From the NCBI GenBank assembly GCA_964626565.1, contig CAZVFX010000021.1:9279-73278 (forward strand): a stretch of DNA of 64,000 nucleotides, read 5' to 3'. Of this stretch, positions 20,101-26,908 are shown one piece after another. The translations under genes and the position numbers were made by a program. Numbering within the stretch: the stretch's first letter is position 1; each line of letters opens with the position of its first letter. The notes beneath the pieces are model-generated. The model saw nothing but the letters and a program-made list of their open reading frames with translations. It made no database searches and had not been told where the DNA came from. Source of the DNA: CAZVFX01 sp964626565. GTDB lineage: Bacteria; Myxococcota_A; UBA9042; CAIXZC01.

Positions 20101-20170
20101 CAGCAAGGAGACACGAGGCGAGTAAAACCAGCACCGCGACCGGCAGTGCAATGCGACGGCGAATGTTCAT
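14153..20170 (-). CDS. Alpha-2-macroglobulin-family lipoprotein with thioester
   Basis: 2005 residues, longer than E. coli YfhM (about 1650). Signal peptide with lipobox Leu-Ala-Ser-Cys. Successive macroglobulin beta-sandwich domains fill the first 1200 residues (FSDRGVYRPGEEVSLTFVAR and FLTDKEEYEPGDVAKV mark MG domains). The A2M core (RMPDNTTEFRVMAIAAD) follows. The thioester motif YECTEQVC has Cys1508 and Gln1511. An alpha/alpha toroid and receptor-binding-like domain close the protein. Known bacterial homologues trap attacking proteases in the periplasm through the thioester. The usual partner pbpC is absent nearby. GGAGGAACAG precedes the ATG. It is divergent from the CTDC lipoprotein gene. 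Confidence 0.92.
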   Translation of the reverse strand: MNIRRRIALPVAVLVLLASCLLAAGEKPERFDPTPVESVQGPETGTKAVASKEHPRQVKSFKKGKDPFKNLSAPEVPKLDEGDPRADTLRLGPKPLPEPGEVAEAFPPSGDAGPPPQVKVRPLKIVRHSPEGAVDLVERITASFSQPMVPLGSLPMLDRIDAPMSVTPELPGRFLWLGTDTVAFEGEKRLPLATRFEVAVPAGATSVLGERLEEGFSWSFETARPTVTSTHPYNNATGLELDITLTIDFNTLVDAEQILKWVRLRDGEGKKIRLESQLQKVTRDGKEELLRVATRVNLKPKKKLSPATTYELVVRKGLISAEGPLASLHRQKFKFKTYEPLRVDKISCHWGEKCPAGYPITVEFNNELVDQKVKHLVSVKPEPKDLTIERNWRSVVLRGAFLPSTSYKVRVKKGFKDKYEQVSRKGAKQTLEYGPLPPLVKFTRDGRLVMEADQSKDLDIISMNVKTARVKIAAVPLELLPDVPWRAGRWYDDDDDAMKLLKPVVDERITLEKEPNRVSITPVSLKPALSKAGLGFVFIELRPRRTRKEDKDNWFRPMAAFVQVTDLGLTVAESGDDVLVRVAGLKDGLPVAGVKVILYDHDMKELRSATTDAMGAVFLEKPLPGSGGSAGYVVADKDGDRSFIRLNGYNTHRPERNPKLKPAYLGYLFSDRGVYRPGEEVSLTFVARARSRGPDGDLIALPPAARKFSYRVEDPRGGKLAEGKIELSHFGVGSLKVTPPGDAAVGWYHVYLENEYGSFGGNFQVEEYRVPEYRVEAEWLHGGSNILIWRELEAKVKASYFFGAPLAGAEVNWNLKRIAAFYHPPGNPGFTFSNIGQARFWRWHEHHWRHGPRYQQVKSGRGKLDAAGVLHLPLTLDPGGYSLEPVTFTLEANVFDENRQAIAGRASIVAHRAERYVGLAVDRSVVEAGESLGISAVVTRLDGSRYDEATASVRLLKAYNKRIKLDPDPSGEDRYTEQYTEDEVGKCELKAGKAAGTCRLTVPEAGVYLVRAKTLDKAGRPALSAVQIRAYGAGEASWKPDPENRVSFLTDKEEYEPGDVAKVLVQSPFKDAIGIAAVSREGFVTVEPLDVKDGMATFEVAIEEHFVPGVQVSVVLARGRISEPGKSADDPGKPAFADGYQTLKVSSLKRKVFLKLTPSAKAVEPGGTFTLALAATDWNGKPVKANIALMVVDEGVLSLISYITPDPLKVLYRVVSSATALQDLRRDILARIRPKFEFDSEEEAQKQGEAMPAVMELAAPKLAPEKSAGPRRSKKGKDSGGGDGPEFALREVFKSTAYFNSGLKTDGKGRLKVDIRMPDNTTEFRVMAIAADEAKMFGSADVQVRTRKTLIVRPSLPRFLNYGDTFRASAVVNNQTGYDTEVWVRCLAANAIVEEPLVKVFSPAGKAVEVSFPARAGSPGPATFQFAAVALTKNRDTDAAQVTIPTLIPATSEAFAMYGVVDDAIRQPLIPPKDALPQFGGLDVSLSSTALTGLQDATTYLFEYSYECTEQVCSRILPILALGDILTDFKLGGVETPDEARTLVRRGLKKILDRQRSDGGWGSWSGSSNSWLYLTAYATMTLQWAKRKGFEVPDYPLSRARDFLRQRLDKPYEWEEHAYGAQAMAVLVLTRFGEKPTKHLERLFKIATEDKPGRRAGTDYPMTIYAKAWLLEGLWRVNKDDSRVGEIYRRIENSAVETPSAIHFAEGAHEGLKLMMHTSDRTDAIVLGALLAVKPDSPLIDKLVRGLSRSRVDGRWSTTQANAYALLGMAEYYRLFEPDEPDFEARLWFGNTYVAGREFTGRDMTISKTRVPMKALLKKAAGDLVLAKTGKGRLYYRLGLKYAPTNLDLEPEDRGFSVSRVYLPVGDSGDLRQERGGTWVAKAGSYVLVRVQVIAPDRRYYVAVVDPLPAGLEPVNERFATSSQAATSGKSSHRWWWWSPWEHEEKRDDRIQLFRDRLYGGVYEYTYVARATTIGSFVAPPARAEEMYNPETFGRSGTDRFRIVD

Positions 20171-20218
20171 CTGTTCCTCCGGAACATGTTCAGTTTTTCA
20201 GTGCTGAAGTCGGTGGCC

Positions 20219-20246
20219 AGTATACAGCTTACGAGCCGTAGGTAAA
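20219..20246 (-). promoter_or_regulatory. Predicted promoter of the alpha-2-macroglobulin gene
   Basis: On the minus strand TTTACC (20246-20241) and TATACT (20224-20219) are 16 bp apart, about 48 bp upstream of the ATG at 20170. The -10 is good and the -35 is weak. Confidence 0.4.
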
Positions 20247-20322
20247 ACAGGTTGATGTCAGCTTACTCGAGTTGACTTGGATCACGGTTGCGAATACCGT
20301 TTCATGCAGGAGGTGGGCAGTC

Positions 20323-23300
20323 ATGAACAGAGTCTTCTTGTCGTTGCTCGCAGCGGCGTTTGGAATCTCTTGTAGCGGGCCGGGCTCAACTGTACTCAAC
20401 GATCTGGGGGGTGCGAACGATGCGGGAGAAACGACAGCAGCAGATCTCGGGGTCCAGCCGCTGGACCTACATGTTCCGGACCCCGGTGCGGAGACGTTCA
20501 TGCCCGAAGAACTGCCTGACCTCGGCGAGCCGGAAATCAACCAGTGCGGCGGCACCGGATGCTTCGGCGACGGCTGCATGGAAAATGCGGACTGCCAATC
20601 AGCCCTGTGCATGCTCCATATGGGTGAGAACGTGTGCACCGACTATTGCGTTGAAGAGTGCCCGGAAGGATGGAGTTGCAAGCAAGTCACCACCGCGGGA
20701 CCGGACCCGGTTTTTGCCTGCGTCTCCAACTACAGCCACCTGTGTCTGCCGTGCGCCGAGAACTCGGATTGCACCACTGCGGACAGCCAGAACGCATGCG
20801 TGGTTTATCAGGGCCAGGGGACTTTCTGCGGCGCCACGTGCGACGCTTCCCATCCCTGCCCGTCCGGCTACAACTGCGAGGAAGTGTACGGCACCGGCGG
20901 CGGGGCCAGCAAGCAGTGTGTAAGCAGTGCCGGCGTGTGCGATTGCACCGATACCGCGGTGGCGCTGGGCCTCTCCACCGCGTGTGCAGTCAGCAACGAG
21001 ATGGGCAGTTGCGAAGGACTCCGAGTGTGCATGGAGGAAGGGCTCTCTGATTGCGATGCCAAGGTACCCGCGGCGGAGGAATGCAACGGACTCGATGACG
21101 ACTGCAACGGTGAAACTGACGAAAGCGCCTGCGACGATGCCAACGAATGCACCGGCGACACGTGCGACCCGGTAGCAGGCTGCAATCACGAATTGCTCGA
21201 CGGCGTCCCTTGCGACGACGGCAACAAGTGTACGTCGGCGGATATTTGCGTTTTCGGGCTGTGCGACGGGGATGAGGTGAACTGCAACGACGGAAACCCG
21301 TGCACCGATGACCTCTGCGACGAAACCACCGGCTGCATTTTTAACTCTAACACAATCCCCTGCGATGACGGTGACCCGTGTACACTGGGGGACCACTGCC
21401 AGGACGAAGTATGCGTCTCGGGGCCGTCCATTGCATGCGACGACGGCAACGCGTGCACCGAAGACATGTGCGATGCCGAGGAAGGTTGCGTTTACGAAGC
21501 CAACAACAACGACTGCGACGACGGCAATGAGTGTACGACCGGGGACCATTGCGCCGGCAGCCAGTGTACCTGGACGTCGCTCAAAGATTGCGATGACGGC
21601 AACCTGTGCACCACCGACGCCTGCCTTCCGGACGAGGGATGCGTGTCCAGCAACAACACGTTGCCCTGCGACGACGACGATTCGTGTACTCTGGGCGACA
21701 AGTGCGGCGGTGGAGAGTGTTTACCCGGCGGCCAGATGGAGTGTGACGATTCCAACCCCTGTACCGACGACACCTGCAATCCACTGGTGGGGTGCATCCA
21801 CGTCAACAACAACGCCCCGTGCGACGACTTCGACCCGTGTACCGAGACCGACGCCTGTTCCGGCGGCCAGTGCGTAGGCACCGGCCTGGCCGGGTGTGAC
21901 GACGGCAACGCGTGTACCGACGACTTCTGCGTGCCCATGGGCGGCTGCTCCCACAGCAACAACCAGGCGACCTGTAGCGATGGGAACGTGTGCACGGTCG
22001 GTGACCTGTGCGCGGGCGGCGCCTGTGCGCCCGGGCTGGCGCTTCCATGCGACGACAACAATACCTGCACCGCGGACGTTTGCGACCCGCAGGAAGGGTG
22101 CGCTTTCAATCCGGTCCCGGGGCTTTGCGACGACTCCAACGACTGCACCACCGACGACCACTGCTCCGGGGGCAAATGCACCTCCGACCAGGCCGTTGAA
22201 TGTGACGATGGAAACCCGTGCACAACCGACGTGTGCATGCCTGACGGAGGATGCCTGTTCGTGCCCAACGAACAGGCCTGCGAAGACGGAGACCTCTGCA
22301 CCATCGGGGATAAATGTCAAAACGGAGAGTGTATATCCGGAGGCCAGTTGGGCTGCGATGATCAGAACGGTTGCACAAGTGACGAATGCCTGGCCGGAGT
22401 TTGCCAGTACCAACCCGTGGCAGGCGACTGCGACGACGGCAACCCCTGCACGGTGGACGATTTCTGCCACCTCAGCGCGTGCAAGGGCGGCGGCGCCCTG
22501 CTCTGCGACGACGACAACCTGTGCACCTCCGACTACTGCGACCCATCCTCCGGCTGTGTTTATACGATCAACACCATCCCTTGCGATGACGGTGATGTTT
22601 GTACCACCGGCGACAAGTGCGCCAACGGCACGTGCTCAAGTGGAGAGCAATTGGTGTGCAACGACGGAAACCCCTGTACCGACGACGCGTGCCTGCCCGA
22701 CTCGGGCTGCCAGTTCGCGCCCAACAACCAACCGTGCGACGATGGCAACGCATGCACCTCGGGCGACCATTGCCAGAACGGCGCCTGCGCCGCGGCCGAG
22801 ATGTTGGCGTGCAACGATTCCAATCCCTGCACCGCGGACGCGTGTGTACCTGCGTCCGGTTGCCTGTTCGAGGCGCTGGATATGGCCTGCTCGGACGGCA
22901 ACGCGTGCACCACCAACGACTGGTGCGTCGAGGGGGAATGTGCCGGCGGCCCGGACCAGGATTGCGACGACGGTAACCAGTGCACCGACGATGCCTGCGA
23001 CCCTGCGTTCGGCTGCCACAACGATGCCCTCGCAGACGGTGCGCCCTGTGACGATGGCAACGCATGCACACAAACCGATGAGTGCCTCGACAGCGCCTGC
23101 GTCGGATCTGACCCGCCCGATTGCGACGACGGTAAGCAGTGCACCGATGATTATTGCCTGCCCGCGGACGGCTGCCACCATGACGACCTCGATGGCAATG
23201 AGCCGTGCAGCGACGGCAACGCCTGCACCCTCACCGACCAGTGCCAGGCAGGTTCGTGCGTGGGTTCAAATCCTCAGGCATGCGACGACAACGAGGTATG

Positions 23301-23778
23301 CACCACCGACTCTTGCGAACCCGCCACGGGCTGCGTGTTTGCACCAGTTACTCCCTGCTGCGGCAACGGCTCCAAGGAAGCAGGCGAAGAGTGTGACGAC
23401 GGCAACCACAACAGCGGCGACGGCTGCTCCGCTACCTGTGTCAACGAATCCCCATGCCCGCCCCTGGCCGCCTACGTGAACAACTACTGCTGGGTCATGG
23501 CCATCGCGTGGCAGGAAGGACATGGCGCGGCATGTTCGCGGATCGGCAAATCCGCCACTTCGAAGAACGTGTCCATGAGCTGGAACGACAGCGTGCTCAC
23601 CCAGGTCGCGGCCCACTGGGGTTATGGGTCCATCGGGGACTTCGACAATTCGGCCACGTCCATGTGGTGCAACAACGGCAGCCAGAAGTGCGGCACTCAT
23701 AACTGGGGTAGTTCGTACACTAATTACGGGCCTTATGGTGACTCCAATTACTGGCCGGTATATACGTGCCAACCATAG
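20323..23778 (+). CDS. Giant Cys-rich CTDC-repeat lipoprotein
   Basis: 1151 residues. ATG 20323 has AGGAGGTG upstream and gives lipobox Gly-Ile-Ser-Cys17; an upstream start would hide the signal. Residues about 81-247 form the Cys-rich module shared with the lipoproteins at 29575 and 50891. A MopE-type motif (ECNGLDDDCNGETDE, about 253-267) follows. Then come many repeats of CDDGNxCTxDxC...GC type (about 271-1010), resembling the Dictyostelium CTDC repeat. Next are one Myxococcus disulfide repeat (CGNGSKEAGEECDDGN) and a unique roughly 105-residue C-terminal domain with CWVMAIAWQEG and GPYGDSNYWPVYTCQP. The product is likely a stiff surface stalk. A SPASM radical SAM gene starts 95 bp downstream. 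Confidence 0.8.
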   Translation: MNRVFLSLLAAAFGISCSGPGSTVLNDLGGANDAGETTAADLGVQPLDLHVPDPGAETFMPEELPDLGEPEINQCGGTGCFGDGCMENADCQSALCMLHMGENVCTDYCVEECPEGWSCKQVTTAGPDPVFACVSNYSHLCLPCAENSDCTTADSQNACVVYQGQGTFCGATCDASHPCPSGYNCEEVYGTGGGASKQCVSSAGVCDCTDTAVALGLSTACAVSNEMGSCEGLRVCMEEGLSDCDAKVPAAEECNGLDDDCNGETDESACDDANECTGDTCDPVAGCNHELLDGVPCDDGNKCTSADICVFGLCDGDEVNCNDGNPCTDDLCDETTGCIFNSNTIPCDDGDPCTLGDHCQDEVCVSGPSIACDDGNACTEDMCDAEEGCVYEANNNDCDDGNECTTGDHCAGSQCTWTSLKDCDDGNLCTTDACLPDEGCVSSNNTLPCDDDDSCTLGDKCGGGECLPGGQMECDDSNPCTDDTCNPLVGCIHVNNNAPCDDFDPCTETDACSGGQCVGTGLAGCDDGNACTDDFCVPMGGCSHSNNQATCSDGNVCTVGDLCAGGACAPGLALPCDDNNTCTADVCDPQEGCAFNPVPGLCDDSNDCTTDDHCSGGKCTSDQAVECDDGNPCTTDVCMPDGGCLFVPNEQACEDGDLCTIGDKCQNGECISGGQLGCDDQNGCTSDECLAGVCQYQPVAGDCDDGNPCTVDDFCHLSACKGGGALLCDDDNLCTSDYCDPSSGCVYTINTIPCDDGDVCTTGDKCANGTCSSGEQLVCNDGNPCTDDACLPDSGCQFAPNNQPCDDGNACTSGDHCQNGACAAAEMLACNDSNPCTADACVPASGCLFEALDMACSDGNACTTNDWCVEGECAGGPDQDCDDGNQCTDDACDPAFGCHNDALADGAPCDDGNACTQTDECLDSACVGSDPPDCDDGKQCTDDYCLPADGCHHDDLDGNEPCSDGNACTLTDQCQAGSCVGSNPQACDDNEVCTTDSCEPATGCVFAPVTPCCGNGSKEAGEECDDGNHNSGDGCSATCVNESPCPPLAAYVNNYCWVMAIAWQEGHGAACSRIGKSATSKNVSMSWNDSVLTQVAAHWGYGSIGDFDNSATSMWCNNGSQKCGTHNWGSSYTNYGPYGDSNYWPVYTCQP

Positions 23779-23795
23779 CGAAACCGCTGATTATC

Positions 23796-23824
23796 TTGAC
23801 TTGAACGGGTTAAAATTGAATACT
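23796..23824 (+). promoter_or_regulatory. Predicted promoter of the SPASM radical SAM gene
   Basis: TTGACT (23796-23801), 17-bp spacer, AATACT (23819-23824), 49 bp before the GTG start at 23874. Confidence 0.45.
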
Positions 23825-23873
23825 GATTTCTTGGAGGCAGGGAGTCCTGTACCCGCTGGCCCGGAGGTATTTA

Positions 23874-25142
23874 GTGAACTTCTTCGAACAACTCGAACGA
23901 CCGGACCTGCCCAGAATCGAATATCCGTTCATCAAACGCGCCACGTCTCTTACCGACAGGCTGCTGTCCGCGTACATGAAGCTGTTCAACAAGCGGATCA
24001 GCCCTATGAAGCCGTTGGCTCTCGTCAACGGTATGCCGGTCTACGACCTTACCCAGGCCCCGCTGTATTCCCAACCCGGGGCCTCGGTGCTGAGAAACGG
24101 ATTCGAGTACATTATTCTGAAAAGGCAGGCCCAACCGATCACCATGACCCTGATGCTCAACGGCAAGTGCAACATGGCTTGCACGCACTGCTCCGCGCGC
24201 ACCTACATGCGCACCGGAGGAGAAATGCTCTCGTGGGAAGAGCTGAAAACTCTGGTTGATCAGTTCGTCGACGCGGGCGGGTCCTCAGTGGTGATCTCAG
24301 GCGGAGAGCCGACGCTGCACCCCCACCTGGTGGACCTGGTTGACTACGTGCCCAAAGACAAGGCTGTGGTCTCCATGTTCTCCAACGGGACCAACGTCGT
24401 GGAGCTGCTGCCGGATCTCAAGGCGGCCGGCCTCTTCGGCACTCTCATCAGCCTCGACTCGCCGATTCCGGCGATCCATGACGAGCGCCGCAGGACGCAA
24501 GGCGCGTATGATGCCGCGGTAGAGGCACTGCAGGCGCTTCTCGGCGCCGACATGCTGGCCGGCATTTCGACCTACATGACCCGGCCCGACCTCCACGCGG
24601 GCCAGTTCGAGAAGATGATCGAATTGGGCACCGAATTGGGTGCGCTCCAACTGTTCGTCTTTGACACCGTGCCCACCGGCGCGATGCTGGAGGAAGACGG
24701 TGGCTGGGTGCTCTCGCGGGAAGACAGAGACCTGTGCCAGAAGCTCACCATGGATCAGAATGCAAACCCCGTTGGACCGGCAATCATGGGCCAGTCCTGG
24801 GTGAATTCTCCCGAAGGCTTCGGCTGTTTCGCAGGCTTCTACCAGATGTACGTGACCGCGTCGGGGGATGTATGCCCCTGCGACTTCACACCCATCACCT
24901 TTGGCAACGTACGCGAGGACTCGGTAGGTAAGATCTGGGAGCGCATCCGTTTGAGCGAAGATTGGAACATCCAGCATAATGAGTGCCGCATGCAGGACGC
25001 CGGTTTCCGCAGCAACACCGTCGACCTGCTGCCAGAGGGCACCCCTCTCCCGGTTCCCTACGACAAGGTCCTCGAGCTCCGCCGGGCCCGTGACGAAAGC
25101 GAGCTTGCCGCAGCCACCGCTGACGCCGACCCCGGGCCCTGA
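23874..25142 (+). CDS. Radical SAM protein with SPASM-like C-terminus
   Basis: 422 residues. The [4Fe-4S] motif CNMACTHC gives Cys99, Cys103 and Cys106. GGEPT (143-147) is the SAM-binding GGE motif, and the barrel follows. The C-terminal part has CFAG, GDVCPCDF, FGNV and a later NEC, resembling a SPASM auxiliary-cluster domain though not all ligands are obvious. Such enzymes modify peptides or proteins or act as anaerobic maturases; the substrate is unknown. The GTG start has CGGAGG at a good distance. It is followed after 5 bp by an alpha/beta hydrolase gene, forming a likely operon. The preceding gene encodes a Cys-rich lipoprotein. Confidence 0.85.
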   Translation: MNFFEQLERPDLPRIEYPFIKRATSLTDRLLSAYMKLFNKRISPMKPLALVNGMPVYDLTQAPLYSQPGASVLRNGFEYIILKRQAQPITMTLMLNGKCNMACTHCSARTYMRTGGEMLSWEELKTLVDQFVDAGGSSVVISGGEPTLHPHLVDLVDYVPKDKAVVSMFSNGTNVVELLPDLKAAGLFGTLISLDSPIPAIHDERRRTQGAYDAAVEALQALLGADMLAGISTYMTRPDLHAGQFEKMIELGTELGALQLFVFDTVPTGAMLEEDGGWVLSREDRDLCQKLTMDQNANPVGPAIMGQSWVNSPEGFGCFAGFYQMYVTASGDVCPCDFTPITFGNVREDSVGKIWERIRLSEDWNIQHNECRMQDAGFRSNTVDLLPEGTPLPVPYDKVLELRRARDESELAAATADADPGP

Positions 25143-25147
25143 CCCCG

Positions 25148-26011
25148 GTGTTCTCCTACCGCAAGGATCGACGCCCCGCGCCGCCCGGCCACTTCATCAC
25201 CGTAGATGGTATCCGGCTGCATTGCGAAAGCTGGGGCGACGGCCCGCCCGACCTGGTGCTCTTCCACGGCTATTTGAGCTCCTCTGCAGCCTGGCACAAG
25301 GCGCTGCCGATCTTAGCCCACGGCCTGAGGGCGGTGGCGGTTGACCTGCCGGGCGCCGGCTACTCGGAACGGCCGGACGGCCCCACTTACGACATCAAAT
25401 GGATGGCAGGCCTCGTACCCGCGATTATCAGCGAGCTGGGCATGAGCCGTCCGTACATCGGCGGCCATTCCCTTGGCGGCGCGGTCGCGCTCACGGCCGC
25501 AGCCAGAGACCCGGCGATTGCATCAGGCCTGGTCATGGTCTCTCCCCTCGCCTATCAGCAGCGCCCTCCTCCCGGCCTCCGCCTGGCCAAAAAGTATCCC
25601 GGCCTCATGGGCGCCTTCTTTTCAAGCCCCATCGGACGCCTGATCATCGGCCCCCTGGTAAATAAGTCCGCCTACGATGGCGACGACGTTAGAGAGACCC
25701 TCAGGGCCCACCGCCTCCTCAACCACCTCGACGCACCGGGAGGATGGGAAGCCGCTACCAAAATGGGACTGGCGGCAGGAGATTCGGCACCACGGGCGGA
25801 AGAGGTGAAAGCCGCGAACCTGCCCACACTGGTGTTCTGGGGCAAACACGACAAAGTCTATACCATGGACCAGGGCAAACGCCTCGAGGAGGACCTCCAG
25901 GGACCCACCTCCGTCGTCGTCATGGAGCGGTCGGGGCACTACGCACACGAAGAAGAATGGGAACGCTTCGCCAAAGAAACGTTGCTCTGGGTGAAATCGC
26001 AATCAGCGTGA
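25148..26011 (+). CDS. Alpha/beta hydrolase
   Basis: 287 residues. Oxyanion-hole HG at 40-41, nucleophile Ser108 in GGHSLGG, acid Asp235 (WGKHDKVYT) and His264 (RSGHYAHEE) complete the catalytic triad in the standard order. There is no signal peptide, so it is cytoplasmic. A cap region lies between about 140 and 200. The substrate cannot be told; esterase, lipase-like or C-C hydrolase activities share this fold. The GTG start lies 5 bp after the radical SAM stop, so the two are translated from one message. Confidence 0.85.
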   Translation: MFSYRKDRRPAPPGHFITVDGIRLHCESWGDGPPDLVLFHGYLSSSAAWHKALPILAHGLRAVAVDLPGAGYSERPDGPTYDIKWMAGLVPAIISELGMSRPYIGGHSLGGAVALTAAARDPAIASGLVMVSPLAYQQRPPPGLRLAKKYPGLMGAFFSSPIGRLIIGPLVNKSAYDGDDVRETLRAHRLLNHLDAPGGWEAATKMGLAAGDSAPRAEEVKAANLPTLVFWGKHDKVYTMDQGKRLEEDLQGPTSVVVMERSGHYAHEEEWERFAKETLLWVKSQSA

Positions 26012-26030
26012 AAGAAATCCAGCTTCAGAC

Positions 26031-26059
26031 TTGACACTGCGCCAAACCAAACGTATACG
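26031..26059 (+). promoter_or_regulatory. Predicted promoter of the double-MerR gene
   Basis: TTGACA (26031-26036), 17-bp spacer, TATACG (26054-26059), 58 bp before the ATG at 26118. The -10 overlaps the palindrome at 26051-26060. Confidence 0.5.
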
Positions 26060-26060
26060 T
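26051..26060. promoter_or_regulatory. Palindrome ACGTATACGT over the -10 box
   Basis: A perfect 10-bp palindrome overlapped by a second one, TATACGTATA (26054-26063). It covers the predicted -10 of the MerR gene and is a candidate autoregulatory operator. Confidence 0.45.
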
Positions 26061-26117
26061 ATAGGTATGGGTTGAGGCAAACCCGACCGCATGGTGGCAC
26101 ATTAGGGAGGCGGAGAA

Positions 26118-26849
26118 ATGGTTGAAGAAAAGGTCAACCTGTACGGCAGAGAGGATTTCCTGCAGTTCGTGGAGTTGGATGTTGAAACTCTGGATTTGTG
26201 GGAGAAGGCGGGCATTCTGAAGGCCGCCGGGAAATATGACGAGGGCGCCCCGTACTACGACGAAAAGAACGTTCAGGTGGCCAGGAAACTCAAGGCTCTG
26301 GTCGAGGTTGGATTTGACCTGGCAGGGTTGAAGAAGATCCACCACAAGGTGGGTTTGCCCACTGGCGAAACCAAAGGAAAGCTACCGGTGGGAAAACTGC
26401 TGACCATCGGCGAACTGGCGGAGCGTTCGTCGGTTGGGGTGAGGACGTTGAAGCACTGGGAGGAGAAGGGCCTCATCGCACCCGACGCCCGCTCCAAAGG
26501 GGGCTTTCGCCTGTACGGGGAGGCGTTTGTTGAGATCTGTTTAAGGATCAGAGAGTTGCAGTTGTTCGGCTACACCCTGGAGCAACTAAAGGGTATGAGC
26601 CTGCTGTTCCTGCCAACACCCAGGCTCAAAGAGGCTTTGAGCGTTGAAGACGCGGACCGGGAGAAGCAGGTGGCGGAGTTCACCTCCCAACAGGCCGCGC
26701 TGTCGGAGCGGGTCACCGAGCTGAGAAAGGCGCTCAAGCGCTGGGAAGGGATAACCCGAGAACAGGGCAAACTTGCGGCCCAGCTTGCCCCGAAGAAGAA
26801 GAAGAAGGAAAAGCCGGCTTCTGCCGAACCGGAGCCGGTCAAAGCCTAG
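26118..26849 (+). CDS. MerR-family regulator with two tandem HTH-like domains
   Basis: 243 residues. A standard MerR winged helix occupies about 95-162 (LTIGELAERSSVGVRTLKHW). The first 75 residues show a second, degenerate copy: LDLWEKAGILKA and APYYDEKNV align with LKHWEEKGLIAP and FRLYGEAF. A helical, probably coiled-coil segment (about 175-225) would dimerise it. The tail is Lys-rich, then Pro/Glu. No effector-binding domain or metal-binding Cys is visible. GGGAGGCGGAG precedes the ATG. The next gene, 59 bp on, is a B12-type radical SAM protein, a plausible target or co-transcribed partner. A promoter with an overlapping palindrome lies upstream. Confidence 0.8.
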   Translation: MVEEKVNLYGREDFLQFVELDVETLDLWEKAGILKAAGKYDEGAPYYDEKNVQVARKLKALVEVGFDLAGLKKIHHKVGLPTGETKGKLPVGKLLTIGELAERSSVGVRTLKHWEEKGLIAPDARSKGGFRLYGEAFVEICLRIRELQLFGYTLEQLKGMSLLFLPTPRLKEALSVEDADREKQVAEFTSQQAALSERVTELRKALKRWEGITREQGKLAAQLAPKKKKKEKPASAEPEPVKA

Positions 26850-26908
26850 CAGCACTGGACAGTCTGTTTCAAAAACAGCCTCGCAGAGGCAACCGGAGAG
26901 GTGTGCAC

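Noticed and set aside
23262..23273. GGTTCAAATCC-like sequence resembling a tRNA T-loop
   Set aside because: It lies inside the CTDC coding frame and no acceptor, D or anticodon stems surround it.
21135..23350. Regular short repeats that could be taken for a CRISPR array
   Set aside because: The periodicity is from protein repeats (CDDGN units) that vary by codon and have no constant spacers; no cas gene is nearby.
21896..23479. Open frame of 527 codons in another + frame
   Set aside because: It is a shifted reading of the CTDC repeats giving Thr/Ala/Arg-rich text with no domain; repeats keep shadow frames open.
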